NCBI GenBank assembly: GCA_965658275.1
Contig: CBFHRN010000045.1
Coordinates: 1-16,054, forward strand
Reading direction: 5' to 3'
Source: Croceimicrobium sp965658275
GTDB lineage: Bacteria; Bacteroidota; Bacteroidia; Flavobacteriales; Schleiferiaceae
DNA: 16,054 bases
How positions within the stretch are numbered: position 1 is the first letter of the stretch; each line of letters starts with the position of its first letter. Of the stretch, positions 7,849 to 14,755 are shown one piece after another. The notes beneath the pieces are model-generated. The model was not told where the DNA came from. It worked only from the letters and a program-made list of their open reading frames with translations, and searched no databases. A program made the position numbers and the translations under genes.

Positions 7849-8469
7849 CTAGATTTGAAATAAAACCAAGGCATAGAGATAGAATCGCGCAATTCGGCTA
7901 AGGGCTAGTACGCAGTAGCTTTGGAACTTATAACCAATCATTCCTGAAATCAGCGAAACCGGGGAGAAAGGAAGGGGGGTAAGAGCCGCTAAAAATATTA
8001 AGAGTCCGCCGTAACGTCGCAAGCTTACAATCTGCAAGGCGAATTTGGTACTTAGCCACTTGGCCACCTTGGGGATGCGTCCAATCTTAAGTCCAATGCC
8101 ATAGGCGATGATACCGCCGCCATAACTGAGGAGGCCGAGAAGGCTTATCCCAAGCCAAGGCTCTTCCCATATACGGGTCCAGTAAATAAACAAGTCGGGT
8201 GGTAAAATACCCAGAATAGCTTCGCTCACAAAGAATATTATTAGAATGCTGAGCTTCGAAAAGTTTGCAAAAAGACTTTCCATTACTTTATCTATATCAA
8301 TAAGGTAATGGTTAATTAATCCTACACTTAAACCCAATAGGCTGAGGCCAATGATTAGACGTATAAGCCCTTTAGCGGCAAAACGATACGATCCTTTCCG
8401 CTTAAAATAGTGATGATGTAAGCGCGTACTGTCGTAAAAACTCCGCTCTTTTTTTGGGCCTTCGTTCAT
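7849..8469 (-). CDS. VTT-domain (DedA/SNARE-associated-like) membrane protein
   Basis: The 206-residue protein has a charged, His-rich N-terminus (about 1-32) and roughly five hydrophobic segments (about 34-53, 71-92, 104-128, 152-180 and 187-204). FVSEAILGILPPDLFIYW at 80-97 and LTPLPFSPVSLISGMIGY at 163-180, followed by SRIARF at 191-196, correspond to the re-entrant helices and conserved acidic and arginine residues of the VTT/DedA fold. Family members act in lipid scrambling or membrane homeostasis; in bacteria, DedA proteins have been linked to undecaprenyl-phosphate recycling. The gene lies 15 bp upstream of the aminotransferase on the same strand. The stop at 7849 leaves a complete final helix. 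A functional link to the aminotransferase is not evident. Confidence 0.8.
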   Translation of the reverse strand: MNEGPKKERSFYDSTRLHHHYFKRKGSYRFAAKGLIRLIIGLSLLGLSVGLINHYLIDIDKVMESLFANFSKLSILIIFFVSEAILGILPPDLFIYWTRIWEEPWLGISLLGLLSYGGGIIAYGIGLKIGRIPKVAKWLSTKFALQIVSLRRYGGLLIFLAALTPLPFSPVSLISGMIGYKFQSYCVLALSRIARFYLYALVLFQI

Positions 8470-8485
8470 GGGGTGCTTCCTTCTG

Positions 8486-8493
8486 CAAAATTA
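8486..8493 (-). promoter_or_regulatory. Candidate -7 element for the VTT/aminotransferase operon
   Basis: On the minus strand, TAATTTTG matches TAnnTTTG at every fixed position and lies 16 bp upstream of the ATG at 8469, in the 96-bp divergent spacer shared with the ligase gene. I see no convincing -33 element, and such an octamer is expected a few times by chance in a window of this size. Confidence 0.35.
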
Positions 8494-8565
8494 GAACCTA
8501 GAAGGCTTTGATTTTATTTTATACAGGCAAAGACATGAATTTTTACTTTAGCGCAAAACGATTTC

Positions 8566-10452
8566 ATGGCTAAGCCTTCTAAGACATTCTCGTATCTATT
8601 TATGGCCTTCATGGCCCTGTTGCCTCTATTGCAGGTTCCATCTTTACAAGATGATACGCTTTTATCCCGTTTTTTGCTGTTGGATTTATTTGTCCTAAGC
8701 GGTCTGGTCTTACTTTGGAAAGATTTGAAATCGATTCAATTGACCAAACTACCGGTCTTAAGTCTAGGTCTATTTTTACTATTCTTGATTCTTTCAGCTT
8801 TTTCCGCACTTAATATTTCGGAGTCTTGGGGCAGCTTAGCACGTTATGCGAGTTTTATTCCTGCTTTTGTGGTTTTAGAAATAGCCTTTCGCTTGAAACG
8901 AATTAATGGGGAAGATTTACTGAAGGCAGCAGTGCTCTTTGCCGGTGTGGCGGCGTTACCCACCTTATTTCAATTACTAAAGTCTTTAGCCTCTGGCGAG
9001 TTCTTTGACGATATTTATACCATCACGGGGACTTTTAGTCATAAGAACTTATTGGCCTCTGCTCTTATGCTTTCCTTCCCATTTGTTTTGGCGGCTTGGG
9101 CTGGTTTAAAAGGAATGTGGTCCAAGAGTGCCATGGTGCTTGCGATTATATTAATCGTAGAGCTTTTTGTATTGCGTACCCGTGGGGTTTGGTTGGGATT
9201 AATCGTGGCCTCAGGTCTAACGGCCCTGGTTTTGCAAATCAGCAAACCCAAAGATCTTCAAATCTCCAAGAAATGGGCAATCGGACTAAGTGCTTTAGCC
9301 TTAGTGATACTGGCCGCTTTATTTCTGTCGCCTCAAATTAAAGCAGGCTTTACCAATAGTAGTAATGTGCAAAAGCGTTTAGTTTTTTGGGAGAATACCC
9401 AGGCGATGATTGAGGAGAAACCGCTTAGTGGAGTGGGACTCGGGAATTGGAGACTGTATTTCCCGAAATACGGGCTCAACGAAGTGGACGAAAATACCCG
9501 TCAAGGGATTACCCATATCCAGCGACCTCATAATGACTATTTATGGATTTGGGCAGAGGCGGGTCCCTTTGCTTTATTAGCATTCCTGGCCCTTTTCTTT
9601 TTTGCCTTTCGTCAGGTTATTCAGAACCTTAAAGCGTCGCAAGGCTCCTATCGCTATTTAAATATGGCCGCCTTATTTGGACTGCTCGCCTATGCGAGCT
9701 TCTCCTTCGGCGATTTTCCGATTGAAAGGGCTCCTCATACTTTATGGCTGATGATCATGCTTGCCTTTATCAGCCATCAGGCGAAAGCCGAATGGAAGGC
9801 AAAATGGCCGAGTTATTTAGCGGTTGTCCTAGTGCTATTCGCTTTTTTCGTGAATTACCAACGCTTTAAGGCGGAGCAGGGAATGGAAGCGGTTTTGCAA
9901 GCTAATGCTTCTCAGAATGCCGCGGCTATTGTTACTTCAGCCGAGAAGGTATACAGTGATTGGTATACTGTCGATAATTACGCGAACCCTCTAAATTATT
10001 ATTCGGCCAAGGGCTATCTCTTTACCAATAGGCCTCAAGAGGCTTTTGAGGATTTGGAACAATCGATGAAGGATGCTCCCTTTAATATTTTGGTCTATGA
10101 ATCTTTCGCGCAATACTATGCGAGGCAAAATGAACTGGAACAAGCTTTAGATTATGCTGCAAGAGGATTGGAAATATCACCGCAATTTAAAATGCTTTTG
10201 TTGTTAAAGGCAGAGATTCATTTGCAAAGGAAAGAGTTCGCTGATGCCTTGGAAGCCTTGAATATGCACGAGCCTCGGTCGGGCGACCAGCGCTACCAGC
10301 AAGACTTAGCGACTGCTATACGGGGTGCTTTGCAAACCTATTCCGAGCATGGTCGATTTAGTGCGATGATGGAACATCTCCAACAAAGTGGACCCCTGGA
10401 AAGACCAGAGGATTACATCCGCGCTTATCGTATCAAGCGAGGCATTCAATAA
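8566..10452 (+). CDS. O-antigen ligase/polymerase (Wzy_C) membrane protein with C-terminal TPR repeats
   Basis: The 628-residue protein has about ten or more membrane helices between residues 8 and 430. The long periplasmic loop holds the Wzy_C/WaaL hallmarks: PLSGVGLGNW at 286-295, KYGLNEVDENTRQ, and RPHNDYLWIWAEAG at 320-333 with H322. R204 and R206 in LRTRGVW are other candidates for the conserved basic residues. After the last helix (about 417-430), residues 440-570 contain two to three TPR-like repeats (for example KGYLFTNRPQEAFEDLEQS and QNELEQALDYAARGLEISP), expected on the periplasmic side. By family it would join lipid-linked glycan to an acceptor (lipid A-core or protein) or polymerise repeat units. 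It converges on the glycosyltransferase operon with no bases between the stop codons. Ligase versus polymerase cannot be decided here. Confidence 0.87.
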   Translation: MAKPSKTFSYLFMAFMALLPLLQVPSLQDDTLLSRFLLLDLFVLSGLVLLWKDLKSIQLTKLPVLSLGLFLLFLILSAFSALNISESWGSLARYASFIPAFVVLEIAFRLKRINGEDLLKAAVLFAGVAALPTLFQLLKSLASGEFFDDIYTITGTFSHKNLLASALMLSFPFVLAAWAGLKGMWSKSAMVLAIILIVELFVLRTRGVWLGLIVASGLTALVLQISKPKDLQISKKWAIGLSALALVILAALFLSPQIKAGFTNSSNVQKRLVFWENTQAMIEEKPLSGVGLGNWRLYFPKYGLNEVDENTRQGITHIQRPHNDYLWIWAEAGPFALLAFLALFFFAFRQVIQNLKASQGSYRYLNMAALFGLLAYASFSFGDFPIERAPHTLWLMIMLAFISHQAKAEWKAKWPSYLAVVLVLFAFFVNYQRFKAEQGMEAVLQANASQNAAAIVTSAEKVYSDWYTVDNYANPLNYYSAKGYLFTNRPQEAFEDLEQSMKDAPFNILVYESFAQYYARQNELEQALDYAARGLEISPQFKMLLLLKAEIHLQRKEFADALEALNMHEPRSGDQRYQQDLATAIRGALQTYSEHGRFSAMMEHLQQSGPLERPEDYIRAYRIKRGIQ

Positions 10453-11322
10453 TTACCATTTTAACCCTAAAAAATTCATCAGGCGTAAGCCCAAGATTTT
10501 AAAACTGCGCGAATCGGCCGCCGAGTAGTAATGATGGGCCCGATGATGCAACCCTCGTTTTTGACAAAAACGCGCCGCTTCGTAGTACTTGCGTTGCATG
10601 GCACGCTCAAAACTGGTGCGTGGAAAAAGCTTTCTTTCATGGAAGTGCTCGTAAACCGCCTCCACTTTTTTAAGGTGTTCCTCTAAACGAGAGCTCATGC
10701 CTCCGTCTTCATGGTAATAAGTTTTCGCTTCTGGCCAATAGCAAAACTGCTTATTTGCTTCAAGCATCTCTAGCCATAAAAAAAGATCTTCTGCTCCGTG
10801 GTATTTACTTTCGGTTTGAAAAGGGAAAGCTAAAGCTGTTTCTCGTTTTATAATGCTCGCAGATGGAACAATGGGCAGACCTCTTTCCAAGATTTCTTGG
10901 GCATTTTTAATAGGGTATACCAAACGGGGCTTATCCGCTTTTAAGCCGAAGTTATCTACCGCATGGTAAAGCACATCGCAATCGGGATCTTTGCTAAGAT
11001 ATTGGTAGCAAGACTCTAATTTTTTTGGATGCCATAAGTCATCAGCGTCAAGCAAAGCGCAATAGCGCCCTTGGGCTTCGCTAATGGCTTTATTGCGGCT
11101 AGCTCCCAAGCCTTTGTTTTCTTGATGAATGACCTGGTAAGTTCGCCCCGAATCCCTTAAAACTTGCCCTATAATTTTCTTGGATTGATCGTGGCTTCCA
11201 TCATTAACTACGATAATCTCGTAGTCGGTGAAGCTTTGTTCTAAGACCGATTCGAGGCAGTCTTCAATGGTTTCAGCGGCATTGTAAACCGGAATAATTA
11301 CAGAATAGAAGGGCTTATTCAT
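10453..11322 (-). CDS. GT2-family (GT-A fold) glycosyltransferase
   Basis: The 289-residue cytoplasmic protein has the GT2 N-terminal domain: IIPVYNAAETIEDCL at 9-23, nucleotide-binding VVNDGSHD at 38-45 (D41), and the metal/diphosphate motif LLDADDLW at 90-97 (D92, D94). ENKGLGASRNKAI at 69-81 is the usual segment between them. No membrane helix is visible, so it probably binds the inner face of the membrane and adds one sugar to a lipid-linked or nascent glycan. Donor and acceptor cannot be read from these motifs. Its ATG overlaps the stop of the preceding GT2 gene (ATGA, 11319-11322), a mark of translational coupling. It is the last gene of the three-gene operon. Confidence 0.93.
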   Translation of the reverse strand: MNKPFYSVIIPVYNAAETIEDCLESVLEQSFTDYEIIVVNDGSHDQSKKIIGQVLRDSGRTYQVIHQENKGLGASRNKAISEAQGRYCALLDADDLWHPKKLESCYQYLSKDPDCDVLYHAVDNFGLKADKPRLVYPIKNAQEILERGLPIVPSASIIKRETALAFPFQTESKYHGAEDLFLWLEMLEANKQFCYWPEAKTYYHEDGGMSSRLEEHLKKVEAVYEHFHERKLFPRTSFERAMQRKYYEAARFCQKRGLHHRAHHYYSAADSRSFKILGLRLMNFLGLKW

Positions 11323-12347
11323 TTATCCCAATATTTTTCAGGCCAAATTTGAGACCGTAGCTTTTTTAATGGTTTTAAGAGCCCGATAAAGTTCAGGAAA
11401 TCTCTTAAATAGGAGATGATGTAGGTTAGAAAAATGCGCCAAGCCAACGGTTTTTTTCGAGCCCTAAAAATGCGGTACATTTTTCGATTAATGCGCCAGT
11501 TTTCGGCAGACCAGCTATGGTAGGGTAGGTTGCCAATCCACCAATTTCCAAACTCATCTAAGGAACGTTCGGCATCATCTGTTGCTTCTGGCAAAGCTTT
11601 GCGCAGTAAGGTGTTTATAGCATAAAGCTCCTCATATACGGAGGCGCGTTTTCGCGACTTTGTTCTTTGGGTCTTTTGGTGGACCCTAAAATAGTTTAGC
11701 TCTTTATTGATGAAGCCTAAATCGTAGTATAAAAGGATCTTAGCATACAGGTGCCAGTCGCCGTTTAATCGAAATTTTGGGTCGGCGCCATTTACTTCCT
11801 GGTAAGCCTTACGGCGGATGAGAATTCCACTGGCATTAGGAATCGGATTATGATGAAAAAGCCATTGTTGACAAGCTTCTTTGCCTTTTTTTACAAAATC
11901 ACTTTGCCAGGCATTGGTTTTAAAAATGAAAGCCAGGTTTTCGGCATAGGAGTTTAGGTTTTGCCCCTTTTCGTCTACCATCATGGAATGACAATAGGCG
12001 ATTCCCATTTGGGGATGCTGATCCATCAAGTTGACCATCTCTGTGAGGAAATGAGCTTCGCAGTAATCATCACTTTCGGCGATCCATAAATAGTCGCCTT
12101 TAGCTATGTCTGCTCCCTTATTCCACTGCACAAATGGTGAACCCGAGTTCTTCTCATTTATTATGAGTTGTGCCGCTGGGTATTTCGCTGCAAATTTTTT
12201 GAGTAGCTCTGGGCTGGCATCTTTGCTTCCATCATCGAGTAAAATGACTTCGTAATCCTTAAAACTTTGCGCTTCAATGGAGCTCAGCCTTTTTTCTAGA
12301 TAGGCCTCATGCTGATAGTTTGGAACAATAATAGAAACCTTAGGCAT
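11319..12347 (-). CDS. GT2-family glycosyltransferase
   Basis: The 342-residue protein is a second GT2 enzyme: SIIVPNYQHEAYLEKRL at 5-21, LLDDGSKD at 36-43, NSGSPFVQWNKGADIAKGDY at 67-86 and IAESDDYCE at 89-97, where ESDD replaces the more usual DxD. The catalytic domain ends near residue 220. The C-terminal part is rich in Arg, Lys and Trp (for example around 280-310) with amphipathic stretches that may dock to the membrane. It overlaps the upstream sulfotransferase by 8 bp and the downstream GT2 by 4 bp, so the three proteins are probably made together and act on the same glycan. The two GT2 proteins share only family motifs and do not look like a recent duplication. Confidence 0.92.
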   Translation of the reverse strand: MPKVSIIVPNYQHEAYLEKRLSSIEAQSFKDYEVILLDDGSKDASPELLKKFAAKYPAAQLIINEKNSGSPFVQWNKGADIAKGDYLWIAESDDYCEAHFLTEMVNLMDQHPQMGIAYCHSMMVDEKGQNLNSYAENLAFIFKTNAWQSDFVKKGKEACQQWLFHHNPIPNASGILIRRKAYQEVNGADPKFRLNGDWHLYAKILLYYDLGFINKELNYFRVHQKTQRTKSRKRASVYEELYAINTLLRKALPEATDDAERSLDEFGNWWIGNLPYHSWSAENWRINRKMYRIFRARKKPLAWRIFLTYIISYLRDFLNFIGLLKPLKKLRSQIWPEKYWDK

Positions 12348-12987
12348 GTACTAATTCTTTGAGCTGCGGTTCGATCTGCTTTCCAGTGAATTTCTCGAGC
12401 CGAGCGATAGTTTCAGGGTCAAGATCGCAGAGCTTTTGATAGTCTACTTCTAGATACTGATCCCCCAATTTGGCGTAAGTCCGCGCTTGATTTACGTAGT
12501 GTTGATGCAGGTTTAGACAGAAGCTTTCTTCTTTAAGTTCTTCTGCAAACACCTCTCCTTTTCGCTCATTTCGTCTTTGTAAAGACTTCACTACTTCCTC
12601 AGATTTTCGATATATATGAATGACCTTGGCACCAGGATACATATCCAGCCACATATCCAAGGTGAAGGTATTACGGGGGTCTTTCCAACCCCAGTCTTCG
12701 CGGCGCAGCCATTGTTTAAATCGCGCCCATCGGCCATTAAGACGATAGTGTTCTTGATAGAGCAGGTCAGCCTTAAAATTTGTCCAATATTCTTTGGCAG
12801 GAACGCCAGGCTTGTGCCAATCAAATTGGGCAGCCCAAAAAACCTGTTGGTTCACACTTAGGAAGTGCATGGCTTCGAAATTGGGGTCTTTAATAAGCCC
12901 CATAAAAATACCTGATCTTTCCAGTACCTTTGCTAGGAAAGAGGTGCCACTGCGGTGCATGCCAATAATGATAAACGGAGGACGCAT
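12340..12987 (-). CDS. PAPS-dependent sulfotransferase family protein
   Basis: The 215-residue protein starts directly with the 5'-phosphosulfate-binding loop IIIGMHRSGTSFLAKVLERS at 6-25, a P-loop-like motif of sulfotransferases. WGWKDPRNTF at 99-108 and IHIYRKSEEVVKSLQRR at 123-139 correspond to the catalytic-site segment and the 3'-phosphate-binding Arg/Ser region (R127, S129). Members move sulfate from PAPS to hydroxyl or amino groups of carbohydrates or other acceptors. It leads an operon with two glycosyltransferases, which points to a glycan acceptor. No PAPS-synthesis genes (cysD/N/C) are in the window. Its ATG lies 8 bp from that of another sulfotransferase on the opposite strand. 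The ATG at 12987 is the only start that keeps the P-loop complete. Confidence 0.85.
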   Translation of the reverse strand: MRPPFIIIGMHRSGTSFLAKVLERSGIFMGLIKDPNFEAMHFLSVNQQVFWAAQFDWHKPGVPAKEYWTNFKADLLYQEHYRLNGRWARFKQWLRREDWGWKDPRNTFTLDMWLDMYPGAKVIHIYRKSEEVVKSLQRRNERKGEVFAEELKEESFCLNLHQHYVNQARTYAKLGDQYLEVDYQKLCDLDPETIARLEKFTGKQIEPQLKELVHA

Positions 12988-12995
12988 TTTTCTAA

Positions 12996-13712
12996 ATGAG
13001 TAACCAAAGAAAGATAATTTTTCTGCACTTGCCTAAAACGGCGGGTACTTCTCTGGTTAATATCCTACATCAGGAGTATCGTTTGGAGAATAGTGCCCTT
13101 TTAGCAGGCGATGATCAAGAAGCCATAACGAAGGCCATCAAGGAAGAAAAGCTGTTTATTCATGGTCACTTTTCCTATAATCTCATCGAAAAATTAAACG
13201 ACCCTGACTATTTCAAAGCCACGCTTTTGCGCGATGCCTCGGATCGAGTGATTTCGAGGTACGTGCACCTGGCTTACAGTAAAGAGCCTCGATTGCGGGA
13301 GGAGTTTTATAGGTATAAAAGTTTTGAGGATTATTTAGAATCCAGTTTTGCGGACAATTGGCAATGTAGAATGTTAAGCGGTATTTGGCATGAGGAAAGG
13401 GTCGACGAAACTGTTTTTCGGAAGGCCTTGGCTAATTTGTCGAAATTTGATTGGATAGCAACCGCTGAAGATATGCCCGAAGCGGCTTTGGATTTGAGTT
13501 TAAAATTGGGTTTCGAAAGCTATTATCAACCACGATTAAACCGCCGTAAGTCAGAGGATTTATGGCAGCAGGTGGATAGGGATTATCGGTTAGCGATTGA
13601 GTCTTTAAATGCATTTGACCAAAAGCTGGTGGATTTTGCACGTCGTAGTTACCGTGCTAAGCGAAGGATTCCGATTTTAAAACGTTGGAAATTAGCCTTG
13701 AAAAGGTTTTAA
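12996..13712 (+). CDS. Sulfotransferase_2-type carbohydrate sulfotransferase
   Basis: The 238-residue protein opens with FLHLPKTAGTSLVNIL at 9-24, the PAPS 5'-phosphosulfate loop (K14, T18, S19) of the Sulfotransfer_2/heparan-2-O-sulfotransferase-like group. HGHFSY at 56-61 supplies candidate catalytic histidines. LLRDASDRVISRYVHL at 77-92 is the 3'-phosphate site (R79, S87). NWQCRMLSG at 121-129 matches a motif common in this group. It differs in family from the divergent neighbour sulfotransferase, so it probably modifies a different position or sugar. The C-terminus (about 216-238) is basic and may sit at the membrane. The start codon is 8 bp from the neighbour's start, so its promoter must lie inside that neighbour's reading frame. 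Confidence 0.87.
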   Translation: MSNQRKIIFLHLPKTAGTSLVNILHQEYRLENSALLAGDDQEAITKAIKEEKLFIHGHFSYNLIEKLNDPDYFKATLLRDASDRVISRYVHLAYSKEPRLREEFYRYKSFEDYLESSFADNWQCRMLSGIWHEERVDETVFRKALANLSKFDWIATAEDMPEAALDLSLKLGFESYYQPRLNRRKSEDLWQQVDRDYRLAIESLNAFDQKLVDFARRSYRAKRRIPILKRWKLALKRF

Positions 13713-13718
13713 ACCTTT
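13702..13718 (+). other. Short palindrome at the end of the second sulfotransferase gene
   Basis: AAAGGTTTTAAACCTTT is a perfect odd-length palindrome spanning the stop codon (13710-13712). It could form a hairpin in the mRNA, but it lacks a following T-run and the stem is AT-rich, so intrinsic termination is doubtful. It partly overlaps another palindrome, TTGGCCAA, at 13717-13724. Confidence 0.25.
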
Positions 13719-13742
13719 GGCCAACCTATATCGGAAGGGCTT

Positions 13743-13820
13743 TTAGGAATAATAAATCGTCGAATAAGTCGAGTACATCATGTAGGCTCCTGCTAACATT
13801 ACCAGAAACACGGTAAGCAT
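13743..13820 (-). CDS. Possible 25-residue single-helix membrane peptide
   Basis: In the 156-bp gap between the sulfotransferase and OmpH genes, ATG at 13820 opens a frame of 25 codons ending in TAA. The first 20 residues are MLTVFLVMLAGAYMMYSTYS, a continuous hydrophobic segment followed by a Tyr/Ser-rich tail. The frame stays open upstream of the ATG to a TAG about 40 bp away, and that stretch reads as plausible protein (RKAYRVSSAES), but it contains no start codon. It may be a real small membrane protein, a decayed remnant of a longer one, or chance. Nothing in the sequence shows that it is expressed. Confidence 0.3.
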   Translation of the reverse strand: MLTVFLVMLAGAYMMYSTYSTIYYS

Positions 13821-13847
13821 GGATTCGGCGCTCGAAACACGGTAAGC
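13805..13847. repeat. Pair of 14-bp direct repeats upstream of the OmpH-like gene
   Basis: GAAACACGGTAAGC occurs exactly twice, at 13805-13818 and 13834-13847, with 15 bp between copies (period 29). The second copy ends 21 bp before the OmpH-like ATG at 13869. The copies fall in different reading frames of the small minus-strand frame, so they are not a coding repeat. They could be binding sites for a regulator near the promoter, or the trace of a small duplication. Confidence 0.6.
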
Positions 13848-13868
13848 CTTTCTATAATCCTAAGTTCT

Positions 13869-14351
13869 ATGTTGTCACCTTCCGAAAAGATAGGTTACTG
13901 TAATGTCGAGTATATATTGGCGAATTACCCGGCTACTGCTAAGGCTGAGCAAGATATCGTCGCTTATGAGGCTCAATTGGCAGAAGAATTAAAGGCGAAA
14001 TACGTGGAGTTTCAAGCTGCTTTTGCAGATTTCGAAAAAATGACGCAAGATGGCAATGCTACTGAGGCGCAGTTGCAAGCGAAGCAGGCTCAATTAAAGC
14101 AATTGGAAAATGGGATTAGTACCTTTCAGAAGGAGGCCGAACAAAAGGTGCAACAAAAGCAGGCAGATTTATACAATCCTATTTATGATGATTTAGATAA
14201 AGCGATTAAAACGGTAGCCGATGTAAATGGTTTTAGCTTTATCCTAAATGCAAGTGATGGCGGTACTTCCATTGTACTGCATGCTCCTGACGCGAATAAT
14301 GTTAACAATTTGGTTTTAAAGAGTCTGGGGGCAGCGATTCCCGGTAATTAA
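13869..14351 (+). CDS. OmpH/Skp family protein lacking a visible signal peptide
   Basis: The 160-residue protein matches the OmpH/Skp family. KIGYCNVEYILANYPATAKA at 7-26 is the conserved first strand and turn. Residues about 27-100 are a long Ala/Gln/Glu/Lys-rich coiled coil (the tentacle arms), and LDKAIKTVADVNGFSFILNA at 109-128 is the conserved C-terminal core. Skp proteins are periplasmic chaperones that hold unfolded outer-membrane proteins. Here the mature-like sequence begins almost at once (MLSPSEKIGYC), without the usual hydrophobic export signal. Upstream in frame, the codons up to a TAA include a mildly hydrophobic TVSLSIILSS but no ATG, GTG or TTG. Either the protein is cytoplasmic, an unusual start is used, or the 5' end was lost by rearrangement. 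It converges on the next gene with 10 bp between. Confidence 0.8.
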   Translation: MLSPSEKIGYCNVEYILANYPATAKAEQDIVAYEAQLAEELKAKYVEFQAAFADFEKMTQDGNATEAQLQAKQAQLKQLENGISTFQKEAEQKVQQKQADLYNPIYDDLDKAIKTVADVNGFSFILNASDGGTSIVLHAPDANNVNNLVLKSLGAAIPGN

Positions 14352-14361
14352 TGGCAGTTAT

Positions 14362-14700
14362 TTAAGCGACTGACCGCCCTCGGTATTTGTAAAAAAGAAG
14401 CGCGGTCATTAGCATATTTAGAATCCAAAGGAAAAGTCCGAAGCCAATTAAGCTTAGTCCCTCCGCGGGATTTGGAAATTCAAGGAATTCACTGCTAAGA
14501 GCGGCAAGGAAAATTAGGTTTAAGAGAAATAAAATAACCCCTAAGGCCTGACCCACAAATCGCGGTTTAAAATAAGCTTGGGCTAAAAAGAGGAGGGCGA
14601 TAGTAAGACATAGAACCTGCATTCCCACAGGTGCTTTATAAGTAAGGATTAGGGCTGAGGCCGCAAAATAGAATTCGGGGATTTGAAGCAGTTTCTTCAT
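14362..14700 (-). CDS. Unknown small integral membrane protein
   Basis: I do not recognise this 112-residue protein. It has four hydrophobic segments (about 9-22, 26-43, 50-70 and 84-105) separated by short loops, with KPR at 45-47 and KYRGR at 105-109, which the positive-inside rule puts in the cytoplasm. The loop around 71-83 contains EFLEFPNPAEG. It starts 55 bp downstream of the cytochrome stop on the same strand and could be co-transcribed with it, although a weak hairpin lies between them. No cofactor or catalytic motif is visible. Confidence 0.75.
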   Translation of the reverse strand: MKKLLQIPEFYFAASALILTYKAPVGMQVLCLTIALLFLAQAYFKPRFVGQALGVILFLLNLIFLAALSSEFLEFPNPAEGLSLIGFGLFLWILNMLMTALLFYKYRGRSVA

Positions 14701-14739
14701 TTGATTTAAGATTGTACTTTGAAATAACGCACTATTAAA

Positions 14740-14754
14740 AAGGAGATTGTCCTT
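14740..14754 (-). terminator. Weak hairpin after the cytochrome gene
   Basis: On the minus strand, AAGGA-CAATC-TCCTT forms a 5-bp stem with a 5-nt loop, followed directly by three more Ts. It starts 2 bp past the cytochrome stop codon. The short stem makes strong termination unlikely, so the membrane-protein gene downstream may still be partly co-transcribed. Confidence 0.3.
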
Positions 14755-14755
14755 C

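Noticed and set aside
8544..8551. TACTTTAG as a promoter for the ligase gene
   Set aside because: It matches five of six fixed positions of the -7 consensus but has no -33 element at the expected distance, so it is not listed as a feature.
12591..12861. Overlapping open frames on both strands within the first sulfotransferase
   Set aside because: The sulfotransferase frame carries the PAPS motifs; the others have none and share the same bases.
12925..12932. TACCTTTG, a perfect TAnnTTTG octamer upstream of the second sulfotransferase
   Set aside because: It lies inside the opposing coding sequence 63 bp from the start and has no -33 partner. About eight such octamers are expected by chance on both strands of a window this long.
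13805..13847. CRISPR-like direct repeat
   Set aside because: Only two copies of 14 bp with a 15-bp spacer and no cas genes; too short and too few for an array.
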